From the NCBI GenBank assembly GCA_047833665.1, contig CP181261.1, forward strand, positions 186,001 through 250,000: a stretch of DNA of 64,000 bases, read 5' to 3'. Positions within the stretch are counted from its first letter, which is position 1. Each line of letters starts with the position of its first letter. This document shows, piece after piece, positions 43,172 to 52,311 of the stretch. Both the position numbers and the translations under genes were made by a program. The notes under the pieces are model-generated. The model had not been told where the DNA came from, did no database searches, and was given only the letters and a program-made list of their open reading frames with translations. This DNA is from Caproicibacter sp047833665 (GTDB lineage: Bacteria > Bacillota > Clostridia > Oscillospirales > Acutalibacteraceae).

Positions 43172-43999
43172 ATGACGATATCATACAATTTGCCAAACGG
43201 ACGGAGGCGTTTAAGGATTTTTCAAAAAAAGCACGGCAAAACGGAAAAAATATTGACCGCAGGGACCGTTTTTGCGGTTCTTGTGGTATGGCTGACCGCA
43301 ACGGCGTTTGGATGGGTGGACCCGAAATTGGTGCCCTCCCCGCGGTCGGTGTGGGAAGCTTTCATAAGTATCACGCATGACGGATATAAAAATCATACGC
43401 TGCTGCAGCATCTCGGCGCAAGCCTAGGCAGACTGATGGCTGCGTTTTTTGGCGCGGCCATTCTTGCGGCTCCGCTGGGTCTTGCAAGCGGTTACAGCAC
43501 AAAAATCCGAGCCATTCTGGAACCAATCGTTGAATTCTATCGGCCGCTGCCGCCCCTTGCCTACTACACGATTCTGGTACTGTGGATGGGAATCGGCGAT
43601 GAGTCAAAAGTGGCGCTGCTGTTTTTAGCCTGCTTTGCGCCGATTTATGTGGCCTGCGTATCGGCGGTCATCAGAATTAACGAGGATTATATCAACAGTG
43701 CGTATACAATTGGTGCAAATAAACGTCAAGTATTCTTCCATGTGGTGTTTCCCGCCTGCCTGCCCGATTTGTTCACCGGGCTGAGAACAGCACTTGGGGT
43801 CGGATACACCACACTGGTTTCAGCGGAAATGGTGGCGGCTGTTTCCGGAATCGGCTGGATGGTTCTGGACGCGAGTCGTTATTTAAGAAGCGATATCGTA
43901 TTTTTGGGAATTATCATCATGGGCATTACCGGAATATTGCTCGACAGGGGACTGCGGTTCATCGAACGCAGAGTTGTTCCGTGGAAGGGAAAAGAATAA
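43172..43999 (+). CDS. TauC/SsuC-type ABC transporter permease
   Basis: Membrane subunit of a sulfonate/taurine/nitrate-type importer. 275 residues, six spans; the ATPase-contact EAA loop reads INSAYTIGANKRQVFFHVVFPACLP. The ATG at 43172 has no good ribosome site; the protein may start further inside, near the GGAGGCG at 43202, but no standard start codon is in frame there. First gene of permease-binding protein-ATPase, an order common for TauABC-like sets. Confidence 0.9.
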   Translation: MTISYNLPNGRRRLRIFQKKHGKTEKILTAGTVFAVLVVWLTATAFGWVDPKLVPSPRSVWEAFISITHDGYKNHTLLQHLGASLGRLMAAFFGAAILAAPLGLASGYSTKIRAILEPIVEFYRPLPPLAYYTILVLWMGIGDESKVALLFLACFAPIYVACVSAVIRINEDYINSAYTIGANKRQVFFHVVFPACLPDLFTGLRTALGVGYTTLVSAEMVAAVSGIGWMVLDASRYLRSDIVFLGIIIMGITGILLDRGLRFIERRVVPWKGKE

Positions 44000-44034
44000 C
44001 GCAAAAGTAAGGCAGCGAATACAGGAGGAACATA

Positions 44035-45084
44035 ATGAGACTGACTAAAATTGTAAACACCGCCGCAGTCGCAGCGGCCGCAGTGTTGATGCTGACGGGA
44101 TGCAGGGCTTCTGAGACACCGGCGGGGGACACCGGCAGCACCGCTGCCGCGTCCTCCCTCCCTCAGGTTGTCAACATCGGCACTCAGCAGATTCCCAATG
44201 ACGAACGGCTTGCTATTGAAAAGGGATTTTTTGAGGAAGAAATGGGTGTCAAAGTAAACATCCTAGAATTTCAGGCCGGCGATATCCGCAACGCAATGAT
44301 TTCAAAGGATATTGATTTTGCCCTGCTCGGATCTTCCTCCGCAACGCTTGGAATTGCCAACGGCATGGATGTTGAATTAATTTGGATTCATGAAGTACTT
44401 GGAGATGCGGAACAATTGGTGGCAAGAAACGGCACCCAAATCAATTCCGTGAAAGATTTAAAAGGCAAACGGGTCGCAACGCCTTTTGCCACTACAACGC
44501 ATTACAGCCTGCTCAAGGCCCTAGAAGAAAATGATATGTCTGAAAATGACATAACTTTGTTTGATATGCAGATGCCGGACCTCTATGCCGCATGGCAGAG
44601 GGGCGACATCGATGCGGCTTACGCTTGGGAGCCAACCCTTTCCAAACTTTTGGAAGACGGTACATCCATTCTTTCCAGCAAGGATATGGCGGCCAAAGGT
44701 GTTGTAACCTCCAATGTGGAAATTGTCCGCAGGGAATTTGCGGAACAATATCCCCACCTTGTGACAAAATATATTCGAGCGCTCAACCGAGCCGTTGAGT
44801 TTTACCGCGAAAATCAGGCCGATGCGGTGAAAACGGTTGCACAGGCGATGAATCTGACGGAGGAAGAAGCCCAAAAGCAAATGCAGGGCTCCATTTGGCT
44901 AAATGCAAAAGAGCAGCTAAGCCCCGACTATTTCGGCAATGACAACGAAAAAGGGCATTTGGCGGAGTCCCTAAAAGATACGGCAGACTTTCTCTACCGG
45001 CAGAAGAGCCTGCTTTCGGAGCCGGAACTTTCAACCTTTGAGAAGGCAGTCAACTCTGCCTATATCCAAAGAGCATTACAGTAA
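44035..45084 (+). CDS. TauA/SsuA-type substrate-binding lipoprotein
   Basis: 349 residues. Lipoprotein signal with lipobox LTGC (Cys 23), then a Ser/Ala linker and an NMT1/SBP_bac_11 fold: VNIGTQQIPNDERLAIEKGFF, FALLGSSSATLGIANGM, and AYAWEPTLSKLLEDG. Family members bind taurine, alkanesulfonates or related acids. AGGAGGAACATA precedes the ATG. It sits 35 nt behind the permease gene. Confidence 0.92.
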   Translation: MRLTKIVNTAAVAAAAVLMLTGCRASETPAGDTGSTAAASSLPQVVNIGTQQIPNDERLAIEKGFFEEEMGVKVNILEFQAGDIRNAMISKDIDFALLGSSSATLGIANGMDVELIWIHEVLGDAEQLVARNGTQINSVKDLKGKRVATPFATTTHYSLLKALEENDMSENDITLFDMQMPDLYAAWQRGDIDAAYAWEPTLSKLLEDGTSILSSKDMAAKGVVTSNVEIVRREFAEQYPHLVTKYIRALNRAVEFYRENQADAVKTVAQAMNLTEEEAQKQMQGSIWLNAKEQLSPDYFGNDNEKGHLAESLKDTADFLYRQKSLLSEPELSTFEKAVNSAYIQRALQ

Positions 45085-45105
45085 AACAGGAATGGAGCGC
45101 TCCTT

Positions 45106-45918
45106 GTGATTCAAGAACAAGAAAGCAAAACAAAATCCGTCCTTTCGCTCAGCCATGTAAATTTTATTTATCCCGGGGAAAACGGCGGCGTCACCGCTTT
45201 GGAGTCGATTAACCTTGATATCCCCGAAGGGGAATTTTTGTGCGTGCTCGGCCCGTCCGGATGCGGAAAAACCACGCTGCTGAAAATTATGGCGGGGTTT
45301 TTGCGGCCGACTTCCGGTCAGGCGCGGATGGACGGCGAACTGATTCAGGGGCCCGATTGGCACCGCGGCGTTATTTTTCAGTCCCCGCCCCTGTATCCGT
45401 GGCTGAGCGTGCAGGATAATATCGCATTCGGCCTTAAAATGAGAAAATACCCCAAAAGTGAAAGAAACCTTTTGGTTGAAAAATACATTGACCTTGTCGG
45501 GTTAAAAGGTTTTGAAAACAGCAAACCGTATGAACTTTCCGGCGGCATGAAACAGCGTGTTTCCCTTGCCAGAACGCTGGTAAACCAGCCGAGAATCCTT
45601 TTAATGGATGAACCATTCGGCGCTCTGGATGCCTTAACCCGACAGAACATGCAGGATTTGGTTCGTAAAATCTGGAAAGAAACGGGAAATACCGTCCTGC
45701 TGATTACTCACGATGTTGATGAGGCTTTGGCTCTTGCCACAAGAACCATTGTGCTGTCCGGCAGGCCGGGCCGAATTTTAAATGAATTCCACACATCCTT
45801 TACCCACCGGATTTTAAAGGGGGAGGAGCAGGTGGAATACCTATTGGAATATCGGGAACTGAAAGAAAAAATCTTGCAGACCATCCGCTGCCAACATACC
45901 GCGGCGGATAACGGATAA
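45106..45918 (+). CDS. TauB/SsuB-type ABC ATPase
   Basis: 270 residues. Walker A GPSGCGKTTLL, Q-loop FQSPPLYPWLS, signature LSGGMKQRVSLAR, Walker B ILLMDEPFGALD and the H-loop LLITHDVDEAL. It powers the TauABC-like importer. Starts with GTG 45106 behind GGAGCG. Spacing to the binding-protein gene is 21 nt. Confidence 0.95.
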   Translation: MIQEQESKTKSVLSLSHVNFIYPGENGGVTALESINLDIPEGEFLCVLGPSGCGKTTLLKIMAGFLRPTSGQARMDGELIQGPDWHRGVIFQSPPLYPWLSVQDNIAFGLKMRKYPKSERNLLVEKYIDLVGLKGFENSKPYELSGGMKQRVSLARTLVNQPRILLMDEPFGALDALTRQNMQDLVRKIWKETGNTVLLITHDVDEALALATRTIVLSGRPGRILNEFHTSFTHRILKGEEQVEYLLEYRELKEKILQTIRCQHTAADNG

Positions 45919-45969
45919 ATGATTTTGTTCAAAGTAATTTAGCAGAAACAGGATTTAATTTCCGTATTG

Positions 45970-45989
45970 TTCGTTTATTGACAAACGAA
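45970..45989. promoter_or_regulatory. Operator-like inverted repeat ahead of the full-length YeeE gene
   Basis: TTCGTTT (45970-45976) and AAACGAA (45983-45989) form a perfect 7-bp inverted repeat around TTGAC, overlapping a possible TTGACA -35 box (45979-45984). A matching -10 is not clear. It could be the site of a repressor or of the LysR regulator. Confidence 0.4.
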
Positions 45990-46090
45990 TTTTTTAGGGA
46001 GATTTCGAGGAGGAGGCGGTTTAAAATCCTGACTGTTAAAGACAGCACACACTGACTTAATAACAACACAAATATTTGAGGAGTGGAAGT

Positions 46091-47377
46091 ATGGAGAAAA
46101 AAGAACGAATTTTAGGAGCTGTTATTTTCATCGGTGCATTATTGTTGGGAAAAATGTTTTTACAGGCGGATATCCTATTTCGGCTTGTGGTTGGAATAGG
46201 ACTCGGCTACTCTCTGATGAGAGCTTACACGGGATTTGCAGGCAGTGTGAACCGCGCATACCGCACCGGGTCAACCAAACTGATGCGGGCATTAATGCTC
46301 ATGTTTTTCATTTCCAGCGTGCTGACCACCGCGTTTTTGTTTAAATCGGACCCCACTACATATAACCTTTGGGTCAATCCAATTAATCTCGGGCTGATGA
46401 TTGGCGGCGTACTGTTCGGATTTGGCATGGCGCTTTCTTCCTGCTGTGCGTCCGGTGTTCTCACCGATTTATTGACAGGGCTGCCGCGGGCATTCGTAAC
46501 ACTGATTTTCTTCTGCATCGGGGTGTTTTTGGGCTTCCCGATACAGCATACTGCATCATGGGTAAAAAATTCTTGGTTTGCAACTCCGTCCGGTGAAAAA
46601 CTTTCCGGCGGCGTATTCCTGCCGGACCTGTTTGTGTGGGACGGATTCAACGGATATCTGGGCGCACTGCTCCTAACGGCGCTGTTCTGCGGAATTACCG
46701 TTTATCTGTCTTACCTCTATGAAAAAAAGCGCAAACAGAACAACACCTACACAGGCTGTGATACGGAAATTATGCAAGAAAAAGACGAATCATTTGACAG
46801 CAAAGATTACAAACTGTTCAGCGAGAAAACCTATTACCGCTTGTTTGCCAAACCGTGGACCCTCACACAGGGCGCTATTGCGCTGAGTATTCTGTTTACT
46901 CTCTTAATGGGCGTAACAAAAGCAGGCTGGGGCGCTTCCACCCCTTATGGAATCTGGTTTGGAAAACTTCTGATTGCCTTCGGTGTTTCGCCGGAAGCTG
47001 TGGCCAACTTTGCACAAATGGCGCCGGACGTATATGTTCTGCCGTTTTTCCAGCATGCGGTTTCGGTTCAGAATTTCGGAATTATTCTTGGCACGCTCAT
47101 ATATCTGCTTGCGGCCGGCGTGTTTACGAAGACATTCCGTGAGGGTTTGCGCATGACCTTCCGCGAAGGCCTGGTCTTTGCTCTGGGCGGTCTTTCCATG
47201 GGCATCGGCACAAGACTTGCAAACGGGTGCAACGTGGGTGCACTTTACACACCAATTGCAAACTTCTCTCTTTCGGGCTGGATTTTCTTTGTGTTCCTGA
47301 TTATCGGCGGTGTCGCAGGTAATGTATTCAGCAAAAAAGCATTTTCAAAAGAAAATACAGCCGGTCTTTTGGGCTAA
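46091..47377 (+). CDS. Full-length YeeE/YedE family transporter
   Basis: 428 residues, about ten spans in two halves. The N-half core is ALSSCCASGVLTDLLTG, the C-half core GIGTRLANGCNVGALYTP; the two Cys lines form the predicted sulfur path in this thiosulfate-uptake family. A charged cytosolic loop (about 205-250) links the halves. ATG 46091 follows GAGGAG. It is a paralogue of the split pair 5 kb upstream, so the organism carries two such channels side by side. Confidence 0.92.
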   Translation: MEKKERILGAVIFIGALLLGKMFLQADILFRLVVGIGLGYSLMRAYTGFAGSVNRAYRTGSTKLMRALMLMFFISSVLTTAFLFKSDPTTYNLWVNPINLGLMIGGVLFGFGMALSSCCASGVLTDLLTGLPRAFVTLIFFCIGVFLGFPIQHTASWVKNSWFATPSGEKLSGGVFLPDLFVWDGFNGYLGALLLTALFCGITVYLSYLYEKKRKQNNTYTGCDTEIMQEKDESFDSKDYKLFSEKTYYRLFAKPWTLTQGAIALSILFTLLMGVTKAGWGASTPYGIWFGKLLIAFGVSPEAVANFAQMAPDVYVLPFFQHAVSVQNFGIILGTLIYLLAAGVFTKTFREGLRMTFREGLVFALGGLSMGIGTRLANGCNVGALYTPIANFSLSGWIFFVFLIIGGVAGNVFSKKAFSKENTAGLLG

Positions 47378-47486
47378 GGCCTCAGTCAGCAATCCGCGGC
47401 ATTGGGCGTTTCTGCTCTGCCGCGGTCATTTCCGTGAAATCGTTTATTTTAGAAATTTGTTGTATTGAAGAAAGGAGTTATTTATT

Positions 47487-49184
47487 ATGGGGAAAAAGAT
47501 TTTAATTGTCGGAGGAGTTGCCGGCGGAGCTTCCGTTGCCGCAAGAGCGCGCAGACTGGATGAATCAGCGGAAATCATTATGTTTGAAAAAGGACCTCAC
47601 GTTTCTTTTTCTAACTGTGCGCTTCCGTTTTATTTAAGCAGAACCGTTGAAAACAGCGACAGTCTGGTGCTGATGAGCCCCGAACAGTTCCATAAGCAGT
47701 ATCGCATTGAGGCACGGGTAAACTGCGAAGTTACAAAAATCAATAGGAAAGAAAAGAAAATCACAGTGAAAAATTTGGCCACCGGGGAAACGTATGAGGA
47801 ATCCTATGATAAACTGGTTCTTTCGCCCGGCGCGGTGCCCATCCTTCCAAAAAGCATTGAAGGTATCGACCGCCCGAATGTTTTCACGGTCAGAAATGTT
47901 GTGGACATCCGCAAACTTGACGATTACCTGAACGAGCACGGCATTAAAGATGTTGCCGTTGTGGGCGGCGGATTTATCGGGGTAGAAGTTACCGAAAACC
48001 TTCGCAAGTCCGGCAGAAATGTGAGCCTGATTGAAGCACTTGACCAAATCATGGCGCCTTTTGATTACGATATGGCCCAAATTCTGCATAAAGAAATGCT
48101 GGACAATGGTGTAAACCTCATTTTAAGCGACGGGGTTAAAAAAATTACAGAAAACTCCGTAGAGCTGGAGTCCGGCCGCACAATCGCCGCGGGAGCCGTT
48201 GTCATGGCTGTCGGCGTACGTCCGGAAACCACTCTTGCCAAAGACGCCGGACTGGAAGTCGGCGAAACCGGCGGAATCAAAGTGGACCACAATTATTTGA
48301 CCAGCGACCCGGATATCTATGCTGTCGGCGATGCGATTGAAGTTTACAACCGCCTGACTCACCGTCCTTGCAGATTAGCCCTCGCCGGCCCTGCCCAAAG
48401 ACAGGCAAGAGCCGCGGCTGACCATATGTATCAGATTCCTCACAACCATTTTGGCGTCATCGGCTCGTCCGTTGTGCGGGTGTTCCAGTTAAATGCCGCT
48501 TCCACGGGCCTAAACGAAAAAGCCGCCAAGGCCGCAGGAATCCCCTATGATTTTGTCTACGTAATCCCTGCGGATAAAGTCGGACTGATGCCCGGATGCA
48601 GCCCCCTGCACTTTAAACTTCTGTACGAATATCCAACGGGCAAAATCCTCGGTGCACAGGCCATCGGCAAGGGCGAAGCGGACAAGAGAATCGATGTGAT
48701 TGCCTCCGTGATTTCTATGGGCGGCACACTGGAAGATTTAAAGGAACTGGAACTGTGCTATTCACCCCTGTTCAGCACCGCAAAAGACGTTGTAAACCAC
48801 GCGGCGCTGGTTGGGCTCAATCTTCTGTACGGCAGATTTAAACAAGTGCCCGTCACAAAGGTGCGCGAATTGGTAGAAAGCGGCGCGTTTATTGTGGATG
48901 TGCGGGAAAAGGCCGAATTTGAAAGCGGCCATCTGATTAACGCTGTCAATATCCCGCTGAGCGAACTGCGGGACAGACTGGATGAAATTCCGAAGGACAA
49001 GCCGGTTTATCTGCACTGCCGCACCAGCCAGAGAAGCTACAACGCGGCGATGGCCCTGCAGCATCTAGGCTACAACAATGTGATAAACATCTCCGGCTCC
49101 TTCCTCGGCATTTGCTACTATGAGTACTTCCAAGATCAGGTCAGCGGTCGGAAAAAGATTGTTACAGCATACAATTTTAATTAA
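47487..49184 (+). CDS. CoA-disulfide reductase/rhodanese fusion (CdrR-type)
   Basis: 565 residues in two parts. Residues 1-450 are an FAD/NAD(P)H disulfide reductase: KILIVGGVAGGASVAARARR, active Cys 44 in FSNCALPF, NAD loop VAVVGGGFIGVEV and FAD motif DIYAVGDAIEV. Residues 465-560 are a rhodanese with VDVREKAEFESGH and active Cys in LHCRTSQRS (about 511). Known members reduce CoA persulfide, CoA disulfide or polysulfide with NAD(P)H. Next to YeeE/TusA it fits handling of sulfane sulfur. AAAGGAG precedes the ATG. Confidence 0.95.
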   Translation: MGKKILIVGGVAGGASVAARARRLDESAEIIMFEKGPHVSFSNCALPFYLSRTVENSDSLVLMSPEQFHKQYRIEARVNCEVTKINRKEKKITVKNLATGETYEESYDKLVLSPGAVPILPKSIEGIDRPNVFTVRNVVDIRKLDDYLNEHGIKDVAVVGGGFIGVEVTENLRKSGRNVSLIEALDQIMAPFDYDMAQILHKEMLDNGVNLILSDGVKKITENSVELESGRTIAAGAVVMAVGVRPETTLAKDAGLEVGETGGIKVDHNYLTSDPDIYAVGDAIEVYNRLTHRPCRLALAGPAQRQARAAADHMYQIPHNHFGVIGSSVVRVFQLNAASTGLNEKAAKAAGIPYDFVYVIPADKVGLMPGCSPLHFKLLYEYPTGKILGAQAIGKGEADKRIDVIASVISMGGTLEDLKELELCYSPLFSTAKDVVNHAALVGLNLLYGRFKQVPVTKVRELVESGAFIVDVREKAEFESGHLINAVNIPLSELRDRLDEIPKDKPVYLHCRTSQRSYNAAMALQHLGYNNVINISGSFLGICYYEYFQDQVSGRKKIVTAYNFN

Positions 49185-49221
49185 GTGCCCTAAGCTACTC
49201 ATATATTTCTGTTCAGGCACC

Positions 49222-49263
49222 CCCGGACGGATGCAGCATATGGCATCCGCCGGGTTTTTTTTA
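49222..49263 (+). terminator. Terminator closing the sulfur island
   Basis: 13-nt arm (49222-49234) pairs with 49243-49254 with one bulge, followed by eight T. Confidence 0.9.
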
Positions 49264-49452
49264 TTGACTGCGGAAAGATTTTTTAGCCAACACTGCCAAA
49301 TTTCCTCTGCGAGAATTGTATTGCGCAAAGAGGACAAAATTTGTCGTTTCCATTGTATTTTTTATAGCAATAAGCTATAATATTCATAAATTCGGTTGGC
49401 AATTATTTGGGATAGCCTTTAATTTGCCAACCTCTGAAAGGAGCTGCTATAA

Positions 49453-51519
49453 GTGAAACAATATGAGGCGAAACATATTTTAAACATTGCGCTTGCGGGG
49501 CACAGCGGCGCAGGAAAAACCAGTATAGTCGAAGCCATGCTGTATCTTTCCGGCGCCACTGACCGCCTGGGAAAGGTGGGCGAAGGAAATACTGTCTGCG
49601 ATTTTGACCCAGAGGAAATCAGGAGGAAAACGTCCGTATTAACTTCGGCGGCTCCGCTTGAATGGAAGAATTATAAAATCAATCTGCTGGACACACCCGG
49701 CCTTTTCGATTTTGAGGGCGGTGTGCGTGAAGCGGTTCGCGCCGCGGACTGCATGTTAATTGCGGTTTCCGGCAAGGACGGCGTGGCGGTAGGCACGGAA
49801 AAAGCGTTCGCAGCCGCGAATACACGCGGGCTTTCCAAAATCTTCTTTGTCAACGGCCTATGCGACGAAAGCGCCGATTTCTACAAAGTATTTGAGCGCT
49901 TAAAAGCCAGTTTCGGCCCATCTGTGTGTCCGGTGGTCGTTCCGTTTATTCAAAACGGCAAAGCGAACATCTATGTAAATGTCTTGGAATACAAAGCGTA
50001 CGAGTATCACGATGGTAAAGCGGTCGAAGTGAAAATGCCGGACATGGGCAGCCGTTTGGAAGGTCTGCGCACCGCGATTTACGAAGCCGTTGCGGAAACC
50101 AGCGATGAAATGTTCGACAAATACTTTTCCGGCGAAAGTTTTACACCGGAGGAAGTCATCACGGGAATCAGCAAAGGTGTTAAATCCGGGGCAGTCTGCC
50201 CGGTGTTTTGTGGGGACGCCGTTTTGCTCAACGGAATCGACCAATTGCTCAACGGTCTTATTTGGCTCGCGCCCTGCGCTGCGGAAAAAAGCAGTGAAAT
50301 CGGTGAAAATGAGTCCGGCGATCCCATAGAAATCGCTGTGGATGAATCAGCTCCGGCAGCCGCCGTTGTTTTTAAGACAGTTGCCGACCCATATATCGGA
50401 AAACTGTCTTATCTTAAGGTGATATCGGGTAAAATCTCCTCTGACTGTTCACTGATTAACATGACAACCGGACAGTCTGAGCGGATCAGCAAGACCATTG
50501 TTCTGCGCGGCAAAAAGCAGATAGACGTGCCGTACCTTGCGGCCGGCGACATCGGTGCAGTTCCGAAACTCTCCGCTAAAACAGGGGACACCCTCTGCTC
50601 CCCCGAATGTAAAGTGAAACTGGAGCCGGTGGACTATCCGACCCCCTCCCTCACCATGGCGGTGCTGCCCAAAAAGAAGGGGGAAGAAGACAAAGTAGCA
50701 CAGAGTATTATCCGCTTAGAGGAAGAAGACCCCACCATCCGTTTTCAGACGAACACAGAAATGCATCAGATGACCGTTTCCGGCATGGGCGAACAGCATC
50801 TGGATGTACTTGCATCTAGGCTGAAAAAGAAATTCGGCGTAGAAATCCTGCTGGAAACACCACGCGTTGCATACCGTGAAACCATCCGCAAAAAAGTACA
50901 GGTACAAGGCAAATATAAAAAGCAGACGGGCGGCCACGGGCAATACGGAGATGTGTGGATAGAGTTTGAACCATGCGATTCCGAGGGACTGGAATTTGGA
51001 GAACGCGTGGTCGGCGGTGCTGTTCCGAAGGGCTTTTTCCCTGCCGTGGAGAAGGGACTGCGCGAATGCATCGAACACGGCCCGCTCGCCGGGTATCCGG
51101 TGGTTGGGCTGCGTGCTACGCTCTACGACGGCTCGTATCATCCGGTGGATTCTTCTGAAATGTCGTTTAAAATGGCGGCGGCACTGGCGTACAAATCCGG
51201 CCTGCCGAAAGCTTCCCCCGTTTTATTGGAACCGATTGGTGCACTGCGCTGCACCGTGCCGGATGACAACATGGGCGACATGATCGGCGAAATCAACAAG
51301 CGCCGCGGCCGCGTGCTCGGCATGGAGCCGGCAGGTGATGGAAATCAGACGATTGAAGCCGAAGTGCCCCAAGCAGAAATGCACGACTTTACCACTTTCG
51401 TGCGCCAAGTGACACAGGGCCGCGGCTCCTTCACATTTGAGTTTGTGCGGTATGAGGAAGCCCCTCCGCAGGTTGCGCAAAAGGTAATCGATGCCGCAAA
51501 ACAATCCGCCGGCGCATAG
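49453..51519 (+). CDS. Elongation factor G-like GTPase (EF-G-II type)
   Basis: 688 residues with domains I-V of EF-G. G1 is GHSGAGKTS, G3 DTPGLFDFEGG. The G4 motif NKMD reads NGLC (in FFVNGLCDESADF), so Lys and Asp for guanine recognition are gone. Domain IV/V keep QTGGHGQYGDVWIEF, YDGSYHPVDSSEMSFKMAA and RRGRVLGMEPAG. Starts GTG 49453 behind GAAAGGAG. Relatives are EF-G paralogues of uncertain role; translocation is not proven. Confidence 0.9.
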   Translation: MKQYEAKHILNIALAGHSGAGKTSIVEAMLYLSGATDRLGKVGEGNTVCDFDPEEIRRKTSVLTSAAPLEWKNYKINLLDTPGLFDFEGGVREAVRAADCMLIAVSGKDGVAVGTEKAFAAANTRGLSKIFFVNGLCDESADFYKVFERLKASFGPSVCPVVVPFIQNGKANIYVNVLEYKAYEYHDGKAVEVKMPDMGSRLEGLRTAIYEAVAETSDEMFDKYFSGESFTPEEVITGISKGVKSGAVCPVFCGDAVLLNGIDQLLNGLIWLAPCAAEKSSEIGENESGDPIEIAVDESAPAAAVVFKTVADPYIGKLSYLKVISGKISSDCSLINMTTGQSERISKTIVLRGKKQIDVPYLAAGDIGAVPKLSAKTGDTLCSPECKVKLEPVDYPTPSLTMAVLPKKKGEEDKVAQSIIRLEEEDPTIRFQTNTEMHQMTVSGMGEQHLDVLASRLKKKFGVEILLETPRVAYRETIRKKVQVQGKYKKQTGGHGQYGDVWIEFEPCDSEGLEFGERVVGGAVPKGFFPAVEKGLRECIEHGPLAGYPVVGLRATLYDGSYHPVDSSEMSFKMAAALAYKSGLPKASPVLLEPIGALRCTVPDDNMGDMIGEINKRRGRVLGMEPAGDGNQTIEAEVPQAEMHDFTTFVRQVTQGRGSFTFEFVRYEEAPPQVAQKVIDAAKQSAGA

Positions 51520-51617
51520 ATTTGTTAAAAAATATCACTTAGCGGCCAGAAATCGCCGCTTTGCAGAGAATTTTTTCCGCCCTCGCAGCATATGTATTTG
51601 CCTGAGGGGGCGGATTT

Positions 51618-52247
51618 ATGTTTGTCATTTCTGTAAAAACGGGAAAGAGGAAAATAGTCGCATTTTTGGCGGCCGCGCTTGCGGTGGTCACCGCCGTCAC
51701 CGTCGCGATAAAACTGAGCCATCCCACACCGGCGGCAAACATTGGCGGCAAAAAATACAGCCTCGCCGCGTCTACCAATGAGGAACGAATTGCTTTCTTT
51801 CAGCAATTTGGCTGGGAGGTTAAACCGCAGCCAATTGCCGACGGCGAAGTTACAATTCCCGAAAAATTTGATGACGTCTACACAAAATACAACAACCTTC
51901 AGCAGGAGCAGGGACTGGACTTGACTCCCTACGCGGGCAAGACCTGCAAGCAGTGGGTCTATGAAATCACCAATTATCCGGAGCAGAAATGCATGCGCGG
52001 CACCCTGCTTGTCTACGACGGACGTGTTATCGGCGGTGATTTGTGCACCCCGGCGCTTGACGGCTTTATGACAGGTTTTGACGGCCAGATTAACAGCAGC
52101 GATTACTGCGCCAACGAACCGACCTTAGCGCGCTCAACGGACGACACTCTGACTTTTGCGCCTGCAGAAACAATTTCATCCACCGTAGAGGAAGCTCAGG
52201 CAGAAGTATCCTCAGAAATTCCTGCGAATGCTTGGCCTACGGACTAA
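51618..52247 (+). CDS. DUF4830 membrane-anchored protein
   Basis: 209 residues. An N-terminal anchor (about 10-32) and an extracellular domain with the DUF4830 pattern: ERIAFFQQFGWEVKPQPI, TIPEKFDDVYTKYNNLQQEQ and QWVYEITNYPE. A disordered acidic tail follows. The ATG at 51618 has GAGGGGGCGG upstream. Function unknown; the pseudouridine synthase gene follows at 64 nt. Confidence 0.82.
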   Translation: MFVISVKTGKRKIVAFLAAALAVVTAVTVAIKLSHPTPAANIGGKKYSLAASTNEERIAFFQQFGWEVKPQPIADGEVTIPEKFDDVYTKYNNLQQEQGLDLTPYAGKTCKQWVYEITNYPEQKCMRGTLLVYDGRVIGGDLCTPALDGFMTGFDGQINSSDYCANEPTLARSTDDTLTFAPAETISSTVEEAQAEVSSEIPANAWPTD

Positions 52248-52311
52248 TCCTGCGTTTGACCTTTCATGCCGGAATCGGTATACTGATTCCGACGGAAAGG
52301 AGGGCCAGCAC

